A stretch of 64,000 nucleotides of DNA from Argentina anserina (GCF_933775445.1 NC_065872.1:5642001-5706000); one strand, 5' to 3'. Shown: positions 1 through 12,890, counted from the stretch's first letter. The notes: generated by a model from the letters alone, not told the origin. A program made the numbers and translations.

Positions 1-1367
1 CCGGGATAATGACCATGAGGTCCAGCTATGGGGTGACCTCTGGCCCCTATCGCTTGCTCGAACCCAGGATAAGCTTGATGCTGCCCAAATGCCTGCCAAT
101 TGTAAACAGAATAAGTGAAGGACGAAGTAATCTAAGATGCCATCGACATAAGACATTGTATTTTATTTACAATTCTGAAAACTAAGATGCCATAAAAAGT
201 AAAGAGGTCTTTACATGTCCCACGTTCAATCTCTTGTTATCCCAATCGTTAACAAACTCTTCGGATGCTAACCGCTTGATTCCAAGAGCTATATACAGAA
301 AAAAGAAAAGAAAAAGAGGAACGCAAATAAGAGACAATAGTTACACACAAACACACATTGCACTTAACAATATTACCAAGCATCATACTTGCAAAAGAAA
401 GACAGAGATGATTGCGGGCGGGCGCTTCTAAATATATATCTACAGTGATAAAATTGTTAAGCCGATAAAGATAGATTGTACCTGGAGGAAAGGCATTGCA
501 TTTCTTGCACTGCAGACAAAAACAAAGTTGAATCATACCTCAACAGTTGAGTTACTAATATCCTTCAAATACTAATATTGCATCAGCATACCTGAGTACG
601 AGACTGGTAATTATGAAACCCACAGCCACATATCCAGTCACCAGAGCGAAACCCTTTCGGAACCTCACCACCAGGGTTGGCATATGGAGCTCCAGCACTA
701 CGGATTCCACCAACAGACAAACCAGACCCCGGCCGAACCCCATACTTATCAGCCCCAGGCCAGTTGGTGTTCAGAGGAAACGGCTGCTGCTGCGGAGGAG
801 GAGCAGCACCAAAGCTCATCATCTTGGGATCCAGTCCCACTTGTCCTCGTCCCAAGTAATTCGGATAGGACGGAACAGAACTTCCGGGCATAGCAATGGC
901 CGGCATTGATGCCACGTCCTTGTTCTGGCCGCACTTCTTGCACTTCTCTCTTGATGCATAATTGTTGTTAGTGCAACCTATTGATCATCATACCAACGCA
1001 CACCAACCAAGTCCATCCCACACCCAAAACACACATACACAAATCACCCAGTTTTCCATTTTAACGTTTCGAGTTGATAAAAGAGAGATCATAAACAACC
1101 CTCAAACCCTATTATTATTAATAATATCGCGATTGGATTGGGTTGAATTGAATTGAGGCTAACGGGAGAGAGTAAAAGAAGAGAGGAGGGGGGTAACCAA
1201 CCGGTGCAGATCCAATCGCCGATGCGGGGGAGCCATTTGGAGTCGGCGGGGGTTTTGGAGTCGACGAGGAGACGAGGCTGGCGGCAGCGATTGCAGAAGG
1301 ATCTGAAGGCGTAGTTGCGGTTTCTGCATCCACTGCATTCCCAGTCGCCTTCTCTTCCTTCCGCCAT
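1..1367 (-). CDS. RanBP2-type zinc-finger protein, three fingers (3' end outside window)
   Basis: Exons read on the minus strand: 1202-1367, 592-977, 482-509, 215-288 and 1-92, the last continuing past the window edge. All junctions are GT-AG and the frame is kept. The protein starts MAEGREGDWEC and carries three W-x-C...C-x2-C RanBP2 fingers: residues 8-28 (C11, C14, C25, C28), 51-71 (C54, C57, C68, C71) and 169-188 (C172, C174, C185, C188). The third finger is split by the exon 2/3 junction and has only one residue between its first two Cys. A Gly/Pro/Gln-rich linker separates fingers 2 and 3, and the tail is Gly/Pro-rich. Such fingers usually bind single-stranded RNA (family knowledge), so a nuclear or cytoplasmic RNA-binding role is inferred. 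Exon 3 is only 28 nt. The start is the first ATG, directly before finger 1. Confidence 0.9.
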
Positions 1368-2038
1368 TGGTCAGCTGAGTCTGACTGTGATTGAGTTTAT
1401 GTGACGAGCTGGAGCTGAAGGAAGGAGCGGTGCGTACGGAGCAGTTGGCGGTTGAAACTCTCGCGCCCGCCCTTGACCTTCAGGATAAATATGGGCCGAT
1501 CGGGGCTCCGTTTTGTACTATTGGGCCACAACTCTTTACCTGCTAACCCCAACATATGTAACAATCTGGTATATCTCCTTGAAATTACATTAGAAATGAG
1601 TTGAATTTTCAAATTTCTACCTAAAAGCTTATCCTGATTTTGTTTCTAATATAGACACTGTCATGTACTAATCTTTATGATATATGAGGTTTAGAGACCT
1701 GAATCCAAGAGATCCTAATTTGTTTTTGAAATTGCAATTGCATTAAAGAAGAACGAACGATTATAATCGTTTAAGATGACGTCCCGTATCATGACGGGAG
1801 CTGTTTAGCAAGAACATAAAGCATGTTTAGCAAGAATATGAGCTACTTTGTTAGTCTCACGCTGGGCATGCATCACCAAGAGATCCTAATATATTGCTTC
1901 CTCTATGAACACATATGGTGCCAACGTCGTATCGAATAACACTAACCAATGCAAGCGGATATACATAGTAGTGAAGATTTCGCTTTTCACATGACTATCT
2001 TCTTTAGTTACATAGCAGTTGTGTTGCAGATTGCGTAA
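1368..2038. other. Divergent intergenic region
   Basis: This is the spacer between the zinc-finger gene (minus) and the GH9 pseudogene (plus). It must hold the zinc-finger promoter. No convincing TATA box, repeat or coding frame was found. Confidence 0.5.
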
Positions 2039-2040
2039 AT

Positions 2041-4442
2041 GGAAGGCAGGAGAAAGCTTTTCACAGAGAGTCGAACACTGGCTGGTTTTGCCGGTTAGTT
2101 CTGTTACTCTACATCGCTCTGGTCGCCTCAGCTGCCACCCTCACTCTGCTAAGAAGCTTCAACGACTACTACCATAATTGGAACTCGAGTCGACCCGGGC
2201 GTGTCGTGCAAATATACTCCGACGCTCTTCAACTCGCCACGCTGTTCTTCGACGCCCAGAAATGTAACCTTTCGTTGATCCACTTGGTCATTTCTCTAAA
2301 GTTACGTCGTAATCTCTTTCGTGATGTTTATTGGTGATTTGGTTTGGTTATTGTTGGTGTACGTAGCTGGGAAGCTGGTGAAGAACCAGGTCGGGTGGAG
2401 AGGGGACTCGGGGCTCCAAGATGGGTATGAGGAGGGGTTGGACTTATCGAAGGGGATGTATGATGCTGGTGATCTTATGAAGTTTGGGTTTCCCATGGCT
2501 TTCACTGCAACAGTTTTATCCTGGTCTATTCTTGAATATGGTATGCAAACGAAACAGGTGAAGCAATTGGATCATGCCCGTGATTCTTTGAAGTGGATCA
2601 CTGATTACTTGATCAATTCACATCCTTCACCGAATGTGCTCTATATTCAGGTATACAAATTTGCTTGCAAAGTCACAATCTTTAACTTTTGATCCCAGAT
2701 ATGATACTAATCTGAAGTCGGAAATGTGACACACAAGTATATTATGCTGGCCGCTAGACACATTAAATTGGGATTTGGGAATGTTAGAATCCGGTTAAAG
2801 TTAAGTGATTAAGTTGGAGACAATATCGTTGCTCATATAAGAATTTGGAAATGGATGCAGTATTGCAGATCATTGTTCAACTCACCTTTTTATCCAGCGA
2901 AATTTTTAGTTACATAGTTCATTGCCTAATCTTTAAGGCTAATTATAGTTTTCTTGTATGTGACTTAAGGTAGGTGATCCAGAAGTAGACCACAAATGTT
3001 GGCAAAGACCTGAAACCATGACAGAGAGGAGGCCTCTGGTTCAAATCAACACATCCTTCCCAGGAACAGAAGTTGCAGCGGAAACAGCAGCAGCTATGGC
3101 ATCAGCATCTCTTGTTTTCAGAAAAGTTGACTCATCATACTCGAAATTGCTCCTCAAGCATGCCAAGCAGCTGTTTAATTTTGCGATACTTGGAGAGGTT
3201 CTTATAGTGTTAGCATTCCCCAAGTGCAGGAGTACTACAACTCTTCAGGATATGGAGATGAGCTTTTGTGGGCAGCTGCCTGGCTCTACCATGCAACTGA
3301 AGAACCGGACTATTTCAGGTATGTTACCGAACAGAACGGGCAGGCATTTGCCAATTGGGGAAGTCCATCTTGGTTCAGTTGGGATGACAAGCATGCTGCA
3401 ACTCAGCTACCTTTAATACTTAAATGCATGTCAACTTACGTAGCCCTTTCTAGCTTACAGGCCAAAATACTATTTATGGTTACCAATTTTCTTTTATTTG
3501 TTCTCCTATTAAACTGCAAAGTATAATGACAGTTTCATCTATAAGCACCAACCAACACCTCAGACTTTTTAGTTAGACTGATTTTGTACTGTTTTGGAGC
3601 AGGTTTTGATGTCCAGGATAAGTTTCTTCGGTGCAAAAGAGATCTCTGTTGTAGAGAACATTGATCTCCAGATGTACCGAAAAACTGCAGATGTCTTCAT
3701 GTGTGGACTAATACCAGATTCACCTACGGCCACATCTAACAGAACAGACAGTAATTTCCTAAACAAGACGTCATATGTACCCAAAAACACACACATTCCG
3801 AATAAGCAAATCGATGAAGTAATGTGTTCATTTTATGTAGATGGCCTGATATGGGTGGAAGAATGGAACTGTCTACAACATGCTATGTCTTCAGCCTTTC
3901 TAGCAGTTCTCTATAGCGACTACATGGTTGCGTCTCAGACTGAGATGCTATATTGTGATGGGAAAATTTACAAGCCAGAAGATCTTCGTAGCTTTGCCAT
4001 CTCTCAGGTCATTAACTCGATCAGTTGGTAATGACTACTTAAGAGGTTGCAACACTTACCATTGTTCTTATGTTATTGATATGGATCAAATTGCACAAAT
4101 ACTTGCAGGCAGATTACACATTGGGAAAAAATCCAATGAAGATGAGTTATCTTGTAGGTTCTGGAAGTAACTACCCTCAACATGTGCACCATAGGGGATC
4201 TTCAATTCCAGTTGATGTAGATACCGGCTGCAGCGATGGGTTTAAGTGGTTGTACTCCCCTGATCCTAATCCGAATGTAGCTGTTGGTTGGTGCCCTGGT
4301 TGGTGGACCTTTTCAGAATGATAGCTATATAGATATCAGAAACAATTCAAAGCAAGGTGAACCAACCACTTACAATAGTGCACTGATTACTGCTCTCCTC
4401 TCCGGCTTAGTTTCCACTTCTTCGGTGGCCAAGCACTTGTAG
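2041..4442 (+). pseudogene. Membrane-anchored GH9 endo-beta-1,4-glucanase, disrupted
   Basis: A glycosyl hydrolase family 9 gene is recognisable over almost its full length: exons about 2041-2263, 2367-2650, 2970-3406, 3603-3750, 3841-4007 and 4109-4442. Family hallmarks seen are an N-terminal hydrophobic segment (coded near 2090-2150), WRGDSGLQDG, MYDAGD, VHHRG and, after the last lesion, the Asp and Glu of the C-terminal catalytic block. Lesions: no in-frame ATG in the open frame upstream of exon 1 (the ATG at 2039 is in another frame); loss of one base near 3185-3186 in exon 3; the exon 3 donor reads CT instead of GT at 3407-3408; and a tandem 4-bp duplication TTGG at 4284-4291. Intact homologues act on beta-glucans at the membrane or wall. 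The low number of lesions suggests recent inactivation; assembly errors are the alternative. Confidence 0.85.
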
Positions 4443-5480
4443 TGAAAGCACGTAGCGACCTTCTTGTATCATATGTAATAGGTTTTGTGTTTGCTTGTTT
4501 GTAGCTCCAACTTTCTTTAGTGTTAGAGGAAGAGAATCTCAAGACAGAAGTGTTTCTTTCTAATCTTGCTGGAAGTGTAAATATGAGTTTCAGAAATGTA
4601 AGTACTTCTTGTTGAAATGGCAATTCAGTTAGTTCAGGTATCAACACAGTGATTGCTTCACTATACAATACAACTGTCAACTGGTTATTGAACATTTAAG
4701 GATCATTCAAATCACTTTGGTTTGGTTCAGGTTTACGGATCATATGCCTAAAGCAGCCGTTTTTTCATCTTCAATCAAACATCTCAATACTAACTAACCA
4801 CCATTGCACCCCAACACGTTCGTTGCCCATCCACCTTACTTCAACATAACAGTAATTCTTGCATCAGAAGAAAAAGTCATGATAGTATTCTCCTAAATTC
4901 AAATTCTTTGTTAACTTACATAAACATTGTTACTTCACATCCTCCTAACTTTTAGAATTACATGTTCAAAGCCTTTTAAGAAATAAGAAATCCTCTACGA
5001 GACATCATATCAAATATAAGCAACTTTGTATAATAGAACAATTATAGTCATAGATAGCTCGAAATCATACTAAATGAGTTTACAAGTGTATTGAGACAAT
5101 CTATTTTTGCTTTAAATCCATATACTAAACAAAACAACCTAGATCTAACAAGTTATACAATGTCATTATTCATTTTGGACTACTTCAATACAATACAATG
5201 TACTTTTCCTAGCTTGGCTCCAAAGTGAAGCACCAATTCAACCCAAATAGATCTAAGTTGTTACATTGGTATTGACATTATATTCCATTTTAGTTTCAAA
5301 CTTTCAATGATACCTTATCCATTGGACCACAATTCCTCCATTATTAAGACATATATAATCTTTATTAGATCCACATTTTATTATTCACTTTCCAAAGTAA
5401 AGAAAAACGAAGAACACAAAACTAGGGGCGCACAGGGCAAGACCAAAAGGAAAAGCACGCAGCTCTTCAACGATATTATT
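4443..5480. other. Intergenic, AT-rich
   Basis: Probable 3' flank of the GH9 pseudogene, then AT-rich sequence leading to the next gene. No coding frame, RNA gene or clear repeat was found. Confidence 0.5.
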
Positions 5481-5499
5481 AGTGCTCTGTTTTTCATAC

Positions 5500-6641
5500 C
5501 AAAACAGTAAAACCCGGCGTGTGCTGGACCAAGACGACGAGGACGGCCACCAGCACCCACCAATCTCCTCCTCCTCTTTGGGTTCCAAGAACTCTGATCC
5601 TCAAATCCATTGCCTTCACTCAAACCCCAAAAGGTCTGTGTTTTTCATTTCTACCTCATCTTCATGCTTTCAGAGCTTGTTTTGCTTTGAATCCTTCATC
5701 GTTTTTATTTTCTTTGGTGGGTTTGATGCGATTGCTGTTTTACTTCTTAAAGTTTCTTCCTTTTTTGAGTTTCAATTGTGTCACTTTGTGTAAAGATTTG
5801 ATTTTGGTGGAGATCGGACTGTGCTTGTTTGTAATTGGATTGTGGAACTAGAAACCCAAAGCTTTGGTATGGGAGATTGTGATAATATTCTGATGTTAAT
5901 TGTGATGAGAATAAATAATGTTTGAGCTGGAAATAGCTTTAGGTTCATAAAGTACATGTTGAATCCTCTTCAGTTTGTGCTTGATTTGATTTCAATCTAC
6001 TTTTAGTCTAGGGGACTTGGTTGTTTTGGGGTTATCTGCAATTGTCAATTCGAGTTTTGAGTGCAGTGGTAGTGATTACTGGATAAGCTAATAGTTCAGG
6101 ACGGATGCTGAAAGAATAATTTAACATCAAGTATCTGGATGCAGCTCTATTTAAGTTTTGTTTACTGTCATGAGCAGCTTCTTGTGATCTCTGTACGATA
6201 GAGTGTGCGATAATTGACTGGAGTCAAAACCCCTTCGTTTTTTATGTGGTATAATCCCTGGCGTGGAGCATTCTATCTAGGCTAACTGCCCTTGGAATTA
6301 TCTTCCAAAGATTATTCCAATATGCTTGAAGTTTTCTGCTTTTGATCTTGCAGACATCAGCAGCTGTATGTTAGTAACTGCAGCTTATTTGGATTTGTGT
6401 GCAATTTGTCTCCTTATACTAGATATATCTTTAGCAAGATGGTAACTTGATATATATTACAAACTTTACTGTGACATTTTTTGCAATATGAAGCCATGAG
6501 TTAGCAGGCACTTTGAGCTTAATGGTGCGATATGCATTTGAATTATTTTATGCTAGTTAGGCCCTTCATATGGACGTGGTGTCCATAGTATTAGGTTTCA
6601 GTGTTTCACGGTATTTATGTTCTTTTTACAACTTTGGACAG
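5500..6641 (+). other. Probable 5' UTR exon and leader intron of the coiled-coil gene
   Basis: A leader exon ending at 5633 (AAAAG|GTCTGT) can be joined to the acceptor at 6640-6641 (GGACAG), three bases before the start codon at 6645. Long leader introns just before the ATG are common in plant genes. The transcription start is not fixed by the sequence. An upstream open frame at 5482-5793 has no recognisable content. Confidence 0.4.
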
Positions 6642-6644
6642 GGG

Positions 6645-7777
6645 ATGGCAGCTGGAGAAGAGTTTGACTTGTCATCATTGAAGTCTCAACTGAGCCAAAC
6701 ACATGAAATGTGGAAGCTGGAGATGGAGCAGCGCCAGTCCCATGTGGATGTATTACAGAAAAAGCTAATGGAGGTAAAGGCTTGTATAGAGGGGTCTGAT
6801 GAAGACTCAAGAAAGGAATTAGAGGTTCTTTGGCGGAGAGTTAAGATGGCTGCCAGTTTGTTGACGTACTTGAAATCAAAAGCAAGAATAATGGTCATTC
6901 CTCATTTAGCCCATACAGCGTGTGGCATCAAACAATCAGAAGGACTGGGGCTTGTTGATAAAAATGGTACACCTTTGTCTGGATGGTCTCGGAACATTGA
7001 TCTTTCTTTTTTTGATGATCCAGATGATGATTCTTCAGTTGGGTTTGACAAGCAACAGGACACTCTAGATAAAGAAGATGCAGCTTATATCGGTGAACTG
7101 CTGAACTCTGTGCAGATGGTTACAGATGTAATGGAAGCTCTAGTAAAGAGAGTTATCTTGGCAGAATCTGAAACTGCAGTTGAGAAGGAGAAGGTAACTT
7201 ATGGTCAGGAAGAAATCAAGAAAAAGTCCATCCAAATTGAGAACATGGCTTTGAAGTTAGAGGAGATGGAGCGATTTGCTCTAGGTACAAATGGTATTCT
7301 AAACGAGATGCGGCAGAGAGTTGAGGATTTGGTTCAAGAGACATCTATACAAAGGGAACGAGCGACAGAAAATGAGCAGGAGCTTTGCCGGGTGAAGCGG
7401 GACTTTGAGTCTCTAAAATCATATGTCAGCAGTCTCATCACTGTACGAGAAACATTGCTTTCATCTGAGAAGCAGTTTCAAACTATTGAGAGGCTGTTTG
7501 AACGGTCAGTTATCTTACTTATTCTGCAGTCAATATATGATAAACTTTCACGCTAGCTGAAAATGTTTTGTTGTGTCACAATCTCATGTTTCTTTGGAAC
7601 AGGCTAGTCGCAAAAACAACACAATTAGAGGGTGAGAAAACACAGAAAGAGGTAGAAGTTCAGAAACTTATGGAAGAGAATGTAAGGCTCAGTGCTCTTC
7701 TTGACAAGAAAGAAGCACAACTTCATGCCATGAATGAACAATGCAAGGTGATGGCTTTGAGTGCTTCGAACATCTAA
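6645..7777 (+). CDS. Plant coiled-coil protein of unknown function
   Basis: Exons 6645-7504 and 7603-7777 join at a phase-2 Arg codon and encode 344 aa (MAAGEEFDLSSLKSQL...). The start was chosen because the ATG lies three bases after a leader-intron acceptor and is followed by a plausible soluble N-terminus. Residues about 10-75 and 165-335 have strong heptad-like Leu/Ile/Met spacing with many Glu, Lys and Gln, typical of long coiled coils. A short less helical stretch with an acidic cluster (FFDDPDDD) lies between them. There is no signal peptide, membrane segment or enzyme motif. I do not recognise a named family. A structural or tethering role is only a guess. Confidence 0.75.
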
Positions 7778-8248
7778 TTCTTCAGGCTTGCCTTTGTACT
7801 GCTCGGTGGTTGGTGGCCGGTTGCTTTGCAACACCGTTTGGCTCAATTCCACCCATTATTACCGAGGACGCATCTAGCATTGCACGACTCTTGAGTGGCA
7901 AACTTTACTGGACATCCTTTCTTTCAATTGTAACATTGTCATGTGCTCCCTTGAACTTGTTATCGATTCTGCATTTATGCTTGCTCTTGTTGGAAACTAA
8001 ATCCAGAAAGCCATTACTTGTAATACAATGTCTAAAGTTCTAAACCCGGAATGTTTATGCATCAATGCTTTATGTCTCACTGCTACATTTATGAGCCAAA
8101 TAACAGACCTATTCGACGAAATTGACCAAGTGTATGTTCTAGGAGAGTGCAGGTGTGTATGTATACGACTTTGTGTACGAGATAACCGTAGTTAAAATCG
8201 ATGACTTTAATTGGTCCAACATTAAACCATAACATTTCTTAAAAATAA
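7778..8248. other. 3' UTR and intergenic
   Basis: Downstream sequence of the coiled-coil gene, then the upstream flank of the YEATS gene. No independent feature was seen. Confidence 0.5.
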
Positions 8249-8464
8249 TTGATGACAAGTAATGGCATGGCTTTTGCCGTTAGCGGTTTTCCCATAAGTT
8301 TCTTCAAAGGAACTAAAGCCCTAAATCTTTCTACTCCCCAATTTCCCAATTCCGAAACCCTAATATTTTACAATTCGAATTCATCGGTGAAAACCCCATT
8401 CGCGGTGCTTCGAATTCAGGGCGTCGGCATTGCTTTGTGTAAGCTGAAGTGGCGTAAAGATTGA
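8249..8464 (+). other. Possible upstream ORF in the YEATS-gene leader
   Basis: A 71-codon frame ends 13 nt before the YEATS start codon at 8478. It matches no family I know. It may be a uORF if transcription starts upstream of 8249, or it may lie outside the transcript. Confidence 0.2.
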
Positions 8465-8477
8465 ATCTTTGCTCACA

Positions 8478-10494
8478 ATGTCGGCGAGGAAAGTAGCTGA
8501 AGCTCAGCCTGAGGACGGTGGCTCTGCGCAAGCTCCACAGTCGGTTCGAGCTTCCAAGTCTACTGATGAAAGTGACAAGAAGGTAGTGATTCCTTTTGCT
8601 CTTTTGTTCTTAACATTTTCTTAAATAGTTTGGTGGATTTTGTGTTTACTTAGTTTAGCAATCTGAAAATTCTGTCAATTTGTTGGTTTCATGCTCCGAT
8701 TTTATTTCTTATGCTGATTTTGGACGTTTGGTTACTTTTTAGTTTATGGAATTTGATGAAGCGTGAGCTAGTTATGAACTTTTGATTGATTTATGCCTCA
8801 CTAGTTTTGACACAGTTGAAAGGGTGAATGCCATTTTATGGGGGTGAGGTTTTGTGTTCCGATTGCCTTGTGACCCTGGCTTCAGTATAGCTTTTTATGT
8901 GTCTTGCTTTCTTGCTCTGCGCTTTGTTATATCAAATTGCTTGCTGTTATGTGGTGGTGTTGCCTATTGAACTCATCAAAAGTGCGTCGTTTTATTTCTG
9001 TTGTATACTTCTGTAAATTTTATGATTTTTTTTTCACTGGGGTTGCGATAGGGCACAGACAGGAAACTTAAGGATGTCGATATTTGTGTGCCGATAGTAT
9101 ATGGGACGATCGCGTTCTATCTTGGTAGAAAGGCAAGCGAGTAAGTATTTTCCTTTGATTGGGTCCTGTAGTAGCCGTTTTGTATCTTTGGATATTTTCC
9201 ACTGATGTCTTCTTTCAATTAGGTCTCAGTCCCATAAGTGGACAGTATATGTTCGTGGAGCTACGAATGAGGACCTTGGGGCAGTGATCAAGCGTGTTGT
9301 TTTTCAATTACATCCTAGTTTCAACAACCCAATGAGAGTGATTGAGTCTCCCCCATTTGAGTTAACAGAATGTGGTTGGGGTGAATTTGAAATTGCTATC
9401 AGCCTGTTCTTCCACAATGATATCTGTGAAAAACAGTTGGACTTGTGAGTTTGTGTATTCTGGACTCCTTGTTGTTCTAGACACAGATGGGAGACTGCTT
9501 ATAGCTGGAGCTTATATCTTTTGTAGGTTTCACCATTTGAAGTTATATACCGAAGATGAATCGGGCCCCCAGTCAACCAAGAAACCTGTTGTTATGGAAT
9601 CTTACAATGAAATAGTTTTCCCTGACCCATCTGAGGCATTTTTTGCCCGTGTGCAAAACCATCCAGCTGTCATAGTTCCCCGTTTGCCTGCTGGGTTTAA
9701 CTTGCCTAATCCTGGTTTTTTTTTTTGTCTCAAGACCACTGATTCTTGTGTTTTACATTGCTTTTGATGGTAAGCTTCCTATGTTGATTTGTGCAGTTGT
9801 GATTGATAACATGAATGAAAACAAACGAGGAGACACAAAAGATCATCCTCTTAGTCAATGGTTCTTAAACTTTTCAGAGGCAGATGAACTCTTAAAACTT
9901 GCAGCGGCTCGCCAAGAGGTAGAATTGATATTAGTTTGGACCTTACATTGACAATTTATTCTCCCTCGTCTAAATTTTAGACGAGGTTATTGATGAGGAG
10001 AGAAGAGTAAAACTGCACAGACCCCTTTTCCCACCATTTTCTTTGTCTCTTGAGAATCGGAATACACTCTGTTTTCCTTATTCAATTTAGTGGCTTCTGT
10101 GATCGAGCTAATTGTGGCCATGTTTGGGTCCCTGCCATCTAGGAGTACCTAATAGAGACTGATGTTCCATTAGTTGGAGGGGTGGAATGATCTATTGCCG
10201 TTCCCTATAATTTTAAGTGATTAATATTATTTTGTGGCATACTGTTTTGTCTCTGGGGTTGGGTTTCACTTGGTTATGCCTCATTGCATGTCGTGTTGTC
10301 TGTATCAGAGTATATGAGTTGGTCTGTTGCTATAATGGTCTGACTTCAGAATTAAGCGATTTTTTTATCATGTTTTGACATTGTCCCAAACTTGATAGGT
10401 TCAAGTCCACATTGTTAATGTGAGAAGAAAACTGAGCTTGATAGAAGGGGTGCCCCAGCTGTCCAAACCACCCTCTGGATTTGAATATGCATGA
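8478..10494 (+). CDS. YAF9A-like: YEATS-domain protein, YAF9/TAF14b (GAS41) type
   Basis: Six exons (8478-8582, 9052-9140, 9223-9444, 9527-9714, 9797-9918, 10399-10494) encode 273 aa, close to the roughly 268 aa of Arabidopsis YAF9A/TAF14b. The N-terminus (35 aa) is polar and variable. The YEATS domain (about residues 37-185) shows [41 protein letters not shown] and [16 protein letters not shown]-terminal helix rich in charged and Leu residues follows ([21 protein letters not shown]). YEATS domains read acylated or crotonylated histone H3. Family members are subunits of NuA4 acetyltransferase and SWR1 remodelling complexes in the nucleus (family knowledge). All junctions are GT-AG. Intron 5 is 480 bp and contains a 23-bp near-perfect palindrome at 9964-9986. 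Confidence 0.93.
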
Positions 10495-11115
10495 TCATGG
10501 TGATTTTGTCAAAGATTCATCATCAGTGTAAATTATGGAAGATCGAGTGATCCGTGATGTAAACATCTGTGTTATCACACATAGTATTTAGTATTTATAT
10601 CTATGTAAGTGGTTCACAGCTTATTGAACTGTAGTACATACAGGAACAACAAATGATTGTTCTAAGATCTGCTATCAAACAAGAGTTAGAAGATTGTGTG
10701 CTATATTAGTCTGGCCTTCTTCAAGTTTTATTTTTTTCTTTATTTTGCGCCAATAGGCATCAACAATGTGGCAGCAGTGTGCTCAATGTCAACGAGTTAG
10801 GCACTTAGGCCAATCGATGGGATTCTTCATGGTGTAGAGTATATTGCTGAATTGGCATGTTGTAGTTGTAATGCTTATACTTGACGAGTTGACGTTCAAA
10901 TGATCCGATGATATGTGAATAGAGAGTTTCGGAATGCTTTGTGGTGATGTAGACTAATGAATTGGACTGATTCAGTGGTCAGGTCTATCCAAATAAAGGG
11001 TAACGTACACAGTTGCACAATACAAACATGAGCATATAGTATCCTGACTTCTGTAATGGTTTGAATCTCATAGCACCAGGTTCCTTTGAGATGAGTAGAC
11101 CGATAGACTGAAATA
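10495..11115. other. 3' UTR and intergenic
   Basis: Downstream flank of the YEATS gene up to the target duplication of the hAT element. Nothing else was recognised. Confidence 0.5.
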
Positions 11116-11123
11116 CCATTACC

Positions 11124-12890
11124 CAGTGGCGTAGCCTGGAATTTTGGTTGACTAGTGCACGGTATAAATTTTTTATGTAATATATATGTATTATGGTCAT
11201 ATCGAGTACAAGTAGGATTCCATATGCATCACATTATTTAGAAGAGTTTTTTTCACCAACAGTCCCTCAACTCTGGTGTACCTACCAATGTGATACCTCA
11301 ACTCTTAATCGTACCAATGTGATACCCAGACTCTAGTATTGCTATCATTGAAGTACTTCCGTTAGTTTTTTTTAACTTTTCCGTTATCTTGGTGACGTGG
11401 CAGTTACGTGAGGCCCACAAAGAGGGTTAAAAGACAAAATTAACCTCATCTGAGAGGAGCAATGTTTTTCCCGCCCTTTACCTTGAGAAAGACACCCAAC
11501 AATTCCAATTTTGGCGCCAATTTTCCCTCCCTACTCCTTAATTTGTGTCTCTTATCTAAACTAAAGAACTACCGCCAACCAGTCGACCACAATCTGATAA
11601 AACCTAGATCAATCTCATTTTCTATTTTTACCCTAGCACTTGTTAAACTAACAGAATAAATATAAAAATTTATATGGAACATCTCATTTCCACAATCTCA
11701 TAAGAATATAAAAACACATAACTTAACGAAATTCAAATACATGTTTAAGTACCATTAGTTGCCACATTTTATGTTGATCTGCCATGATTTTTGCTTGTAA
11801 GAACTTTTAAGTACCATTAGTACAATGCTTTATCTGCTGGTATTATTCCCTCTGGCTTAACGAAATTCAACTACATGTACCATTAGTTCTTACAAGTAAA
11901 AATCATGGCAGATCAACATAAAAGGTGGCAACAAATGGTACTTAAACATGTATTTGAATTTCGTTAAGTTATGTGTTTTTATTCTTATGAGATTGTGGAA
12001 ATGAGATGTTCCATATAAATTTCTATATTTATTCTGTTAGTTTAACAAGTGCTAGGGTAAAAATAGAAAATGAGATTGATCTAGGTTTTATCAGATTGTG
12101 GTCGACTGGTTGGCGGTAGTTCTTTAGTTTAGATAAGAGACACAAATTAAGGAGTAGGGAGGGAAAATTGGCGCCAAAATTGGAATTGTTGGGTGTCTTT
12201 CTCAAGGTAAAGGGCGGGAAAAACATTGCTCCTCTCAGATGAGGTTAATTTTGTCTTTTAACCCTCTTTGTGGGCCTCACGTAACTGCCACGTCACCAAG
12301 ATAACGGAAAAGTTAAAAAAAACTAACGGAAGTACTTCAATGATAGCAATACTAGAGTCTGGGTATCACATTGGTACGATTAAGAGTTGAGGTATCACAT
12401 TGGTAGGTACACCAGAGTTGAGGGACTGTTGGTGAAAAAAACTCTATTTAGAAATATAAAATAAATAAATAACTGAATATACAACATTTTCTTATATAAT
12501 TTAATTATTTAGTTATATATATATATATATATACTAGTGCAAATGTACTAGTAACTATATATGGGGTCTTAAACACTTCATTCGGTTCACAATTAGTACT
12601 ATATCACCACTAGCCTTGATATATAATGATAGTTGAGATCCGTCCTTAAAAAAATTAGTCTAGATCAAATCATTTTTAAAGGTTTAAAGCTAAAGGGAAG
12701 TACAATATGCAGTTATATATCAATATATGCACGTATTGTTACTGGTGTAAAACCAAAAAACGCTAAGCACCTGCAGAAAGCTCCAAACCACCAAAGCAAA
12801 TTGACAAACTTGAACACTTGCTAACTATAAATTATATGAAGCATTACTGGTGCACAGGAGCCGGTAGGCTCCAATGTGGCTCCGCCATTG
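11124..12890. mobile_element. Non-autonomous hAT element, split by a nested palindromic element
   Basis: The ends are imperfect inverted repeats: CAGTGGCGTAGCC on the left and, read from the right end inward, CAATGGCGGAGCC (11 of 13 identical). The element is flanked by perfect 8-bp direct repeats CCATTACC at 11116-11123 and 12891-12898, the length expected for a hAT target-site duplication. The hAT sequence itself is 11124-11243 plus 12445-12890, about 0.57 kb without transposase, so it depends on an autonomous partner. The central 1.2 kb is a later insertion, described separately. Confidence 0.8.
11244..12444. mobile_element. Mutator-like foldback element, about 0.55-kb inverted arms
   Basis: The 1.2-kb element is almost one long palindrome. 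The left arm (11244 to about 11800) reappears in reverse complement from about 11890 to 12444 around a short loop, and both arms contain the same 65-codon open frame. It begins GAGTTTTTTTCACC and ends with its complement. A perfect 9-bp direct repeat TATTTAGAA flanks it (11235-11243 and 12445-12453), the target-duplication length of Mutator-like elements. No transposase is encoded. The near-identity of the arms implies a young element, or one kept uniform by gene conversion. A single transcript would fold into a long hairpin and could feed small RNA production (inference). Confidence 0.85.

Noticed and set aside
9964..9986. 23-bp near-perfect palindrome in the YEATS gene intron
   Set aside because: Too short, and without context, to call a terminator, miRNA or element; probably chance.
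11462..12226. Two identical 65-codon frames (11462-11659 plus, 12029-12226 minus)
   Set aside because: They are the same sequence in the two arms of the palindromic element, not genes.
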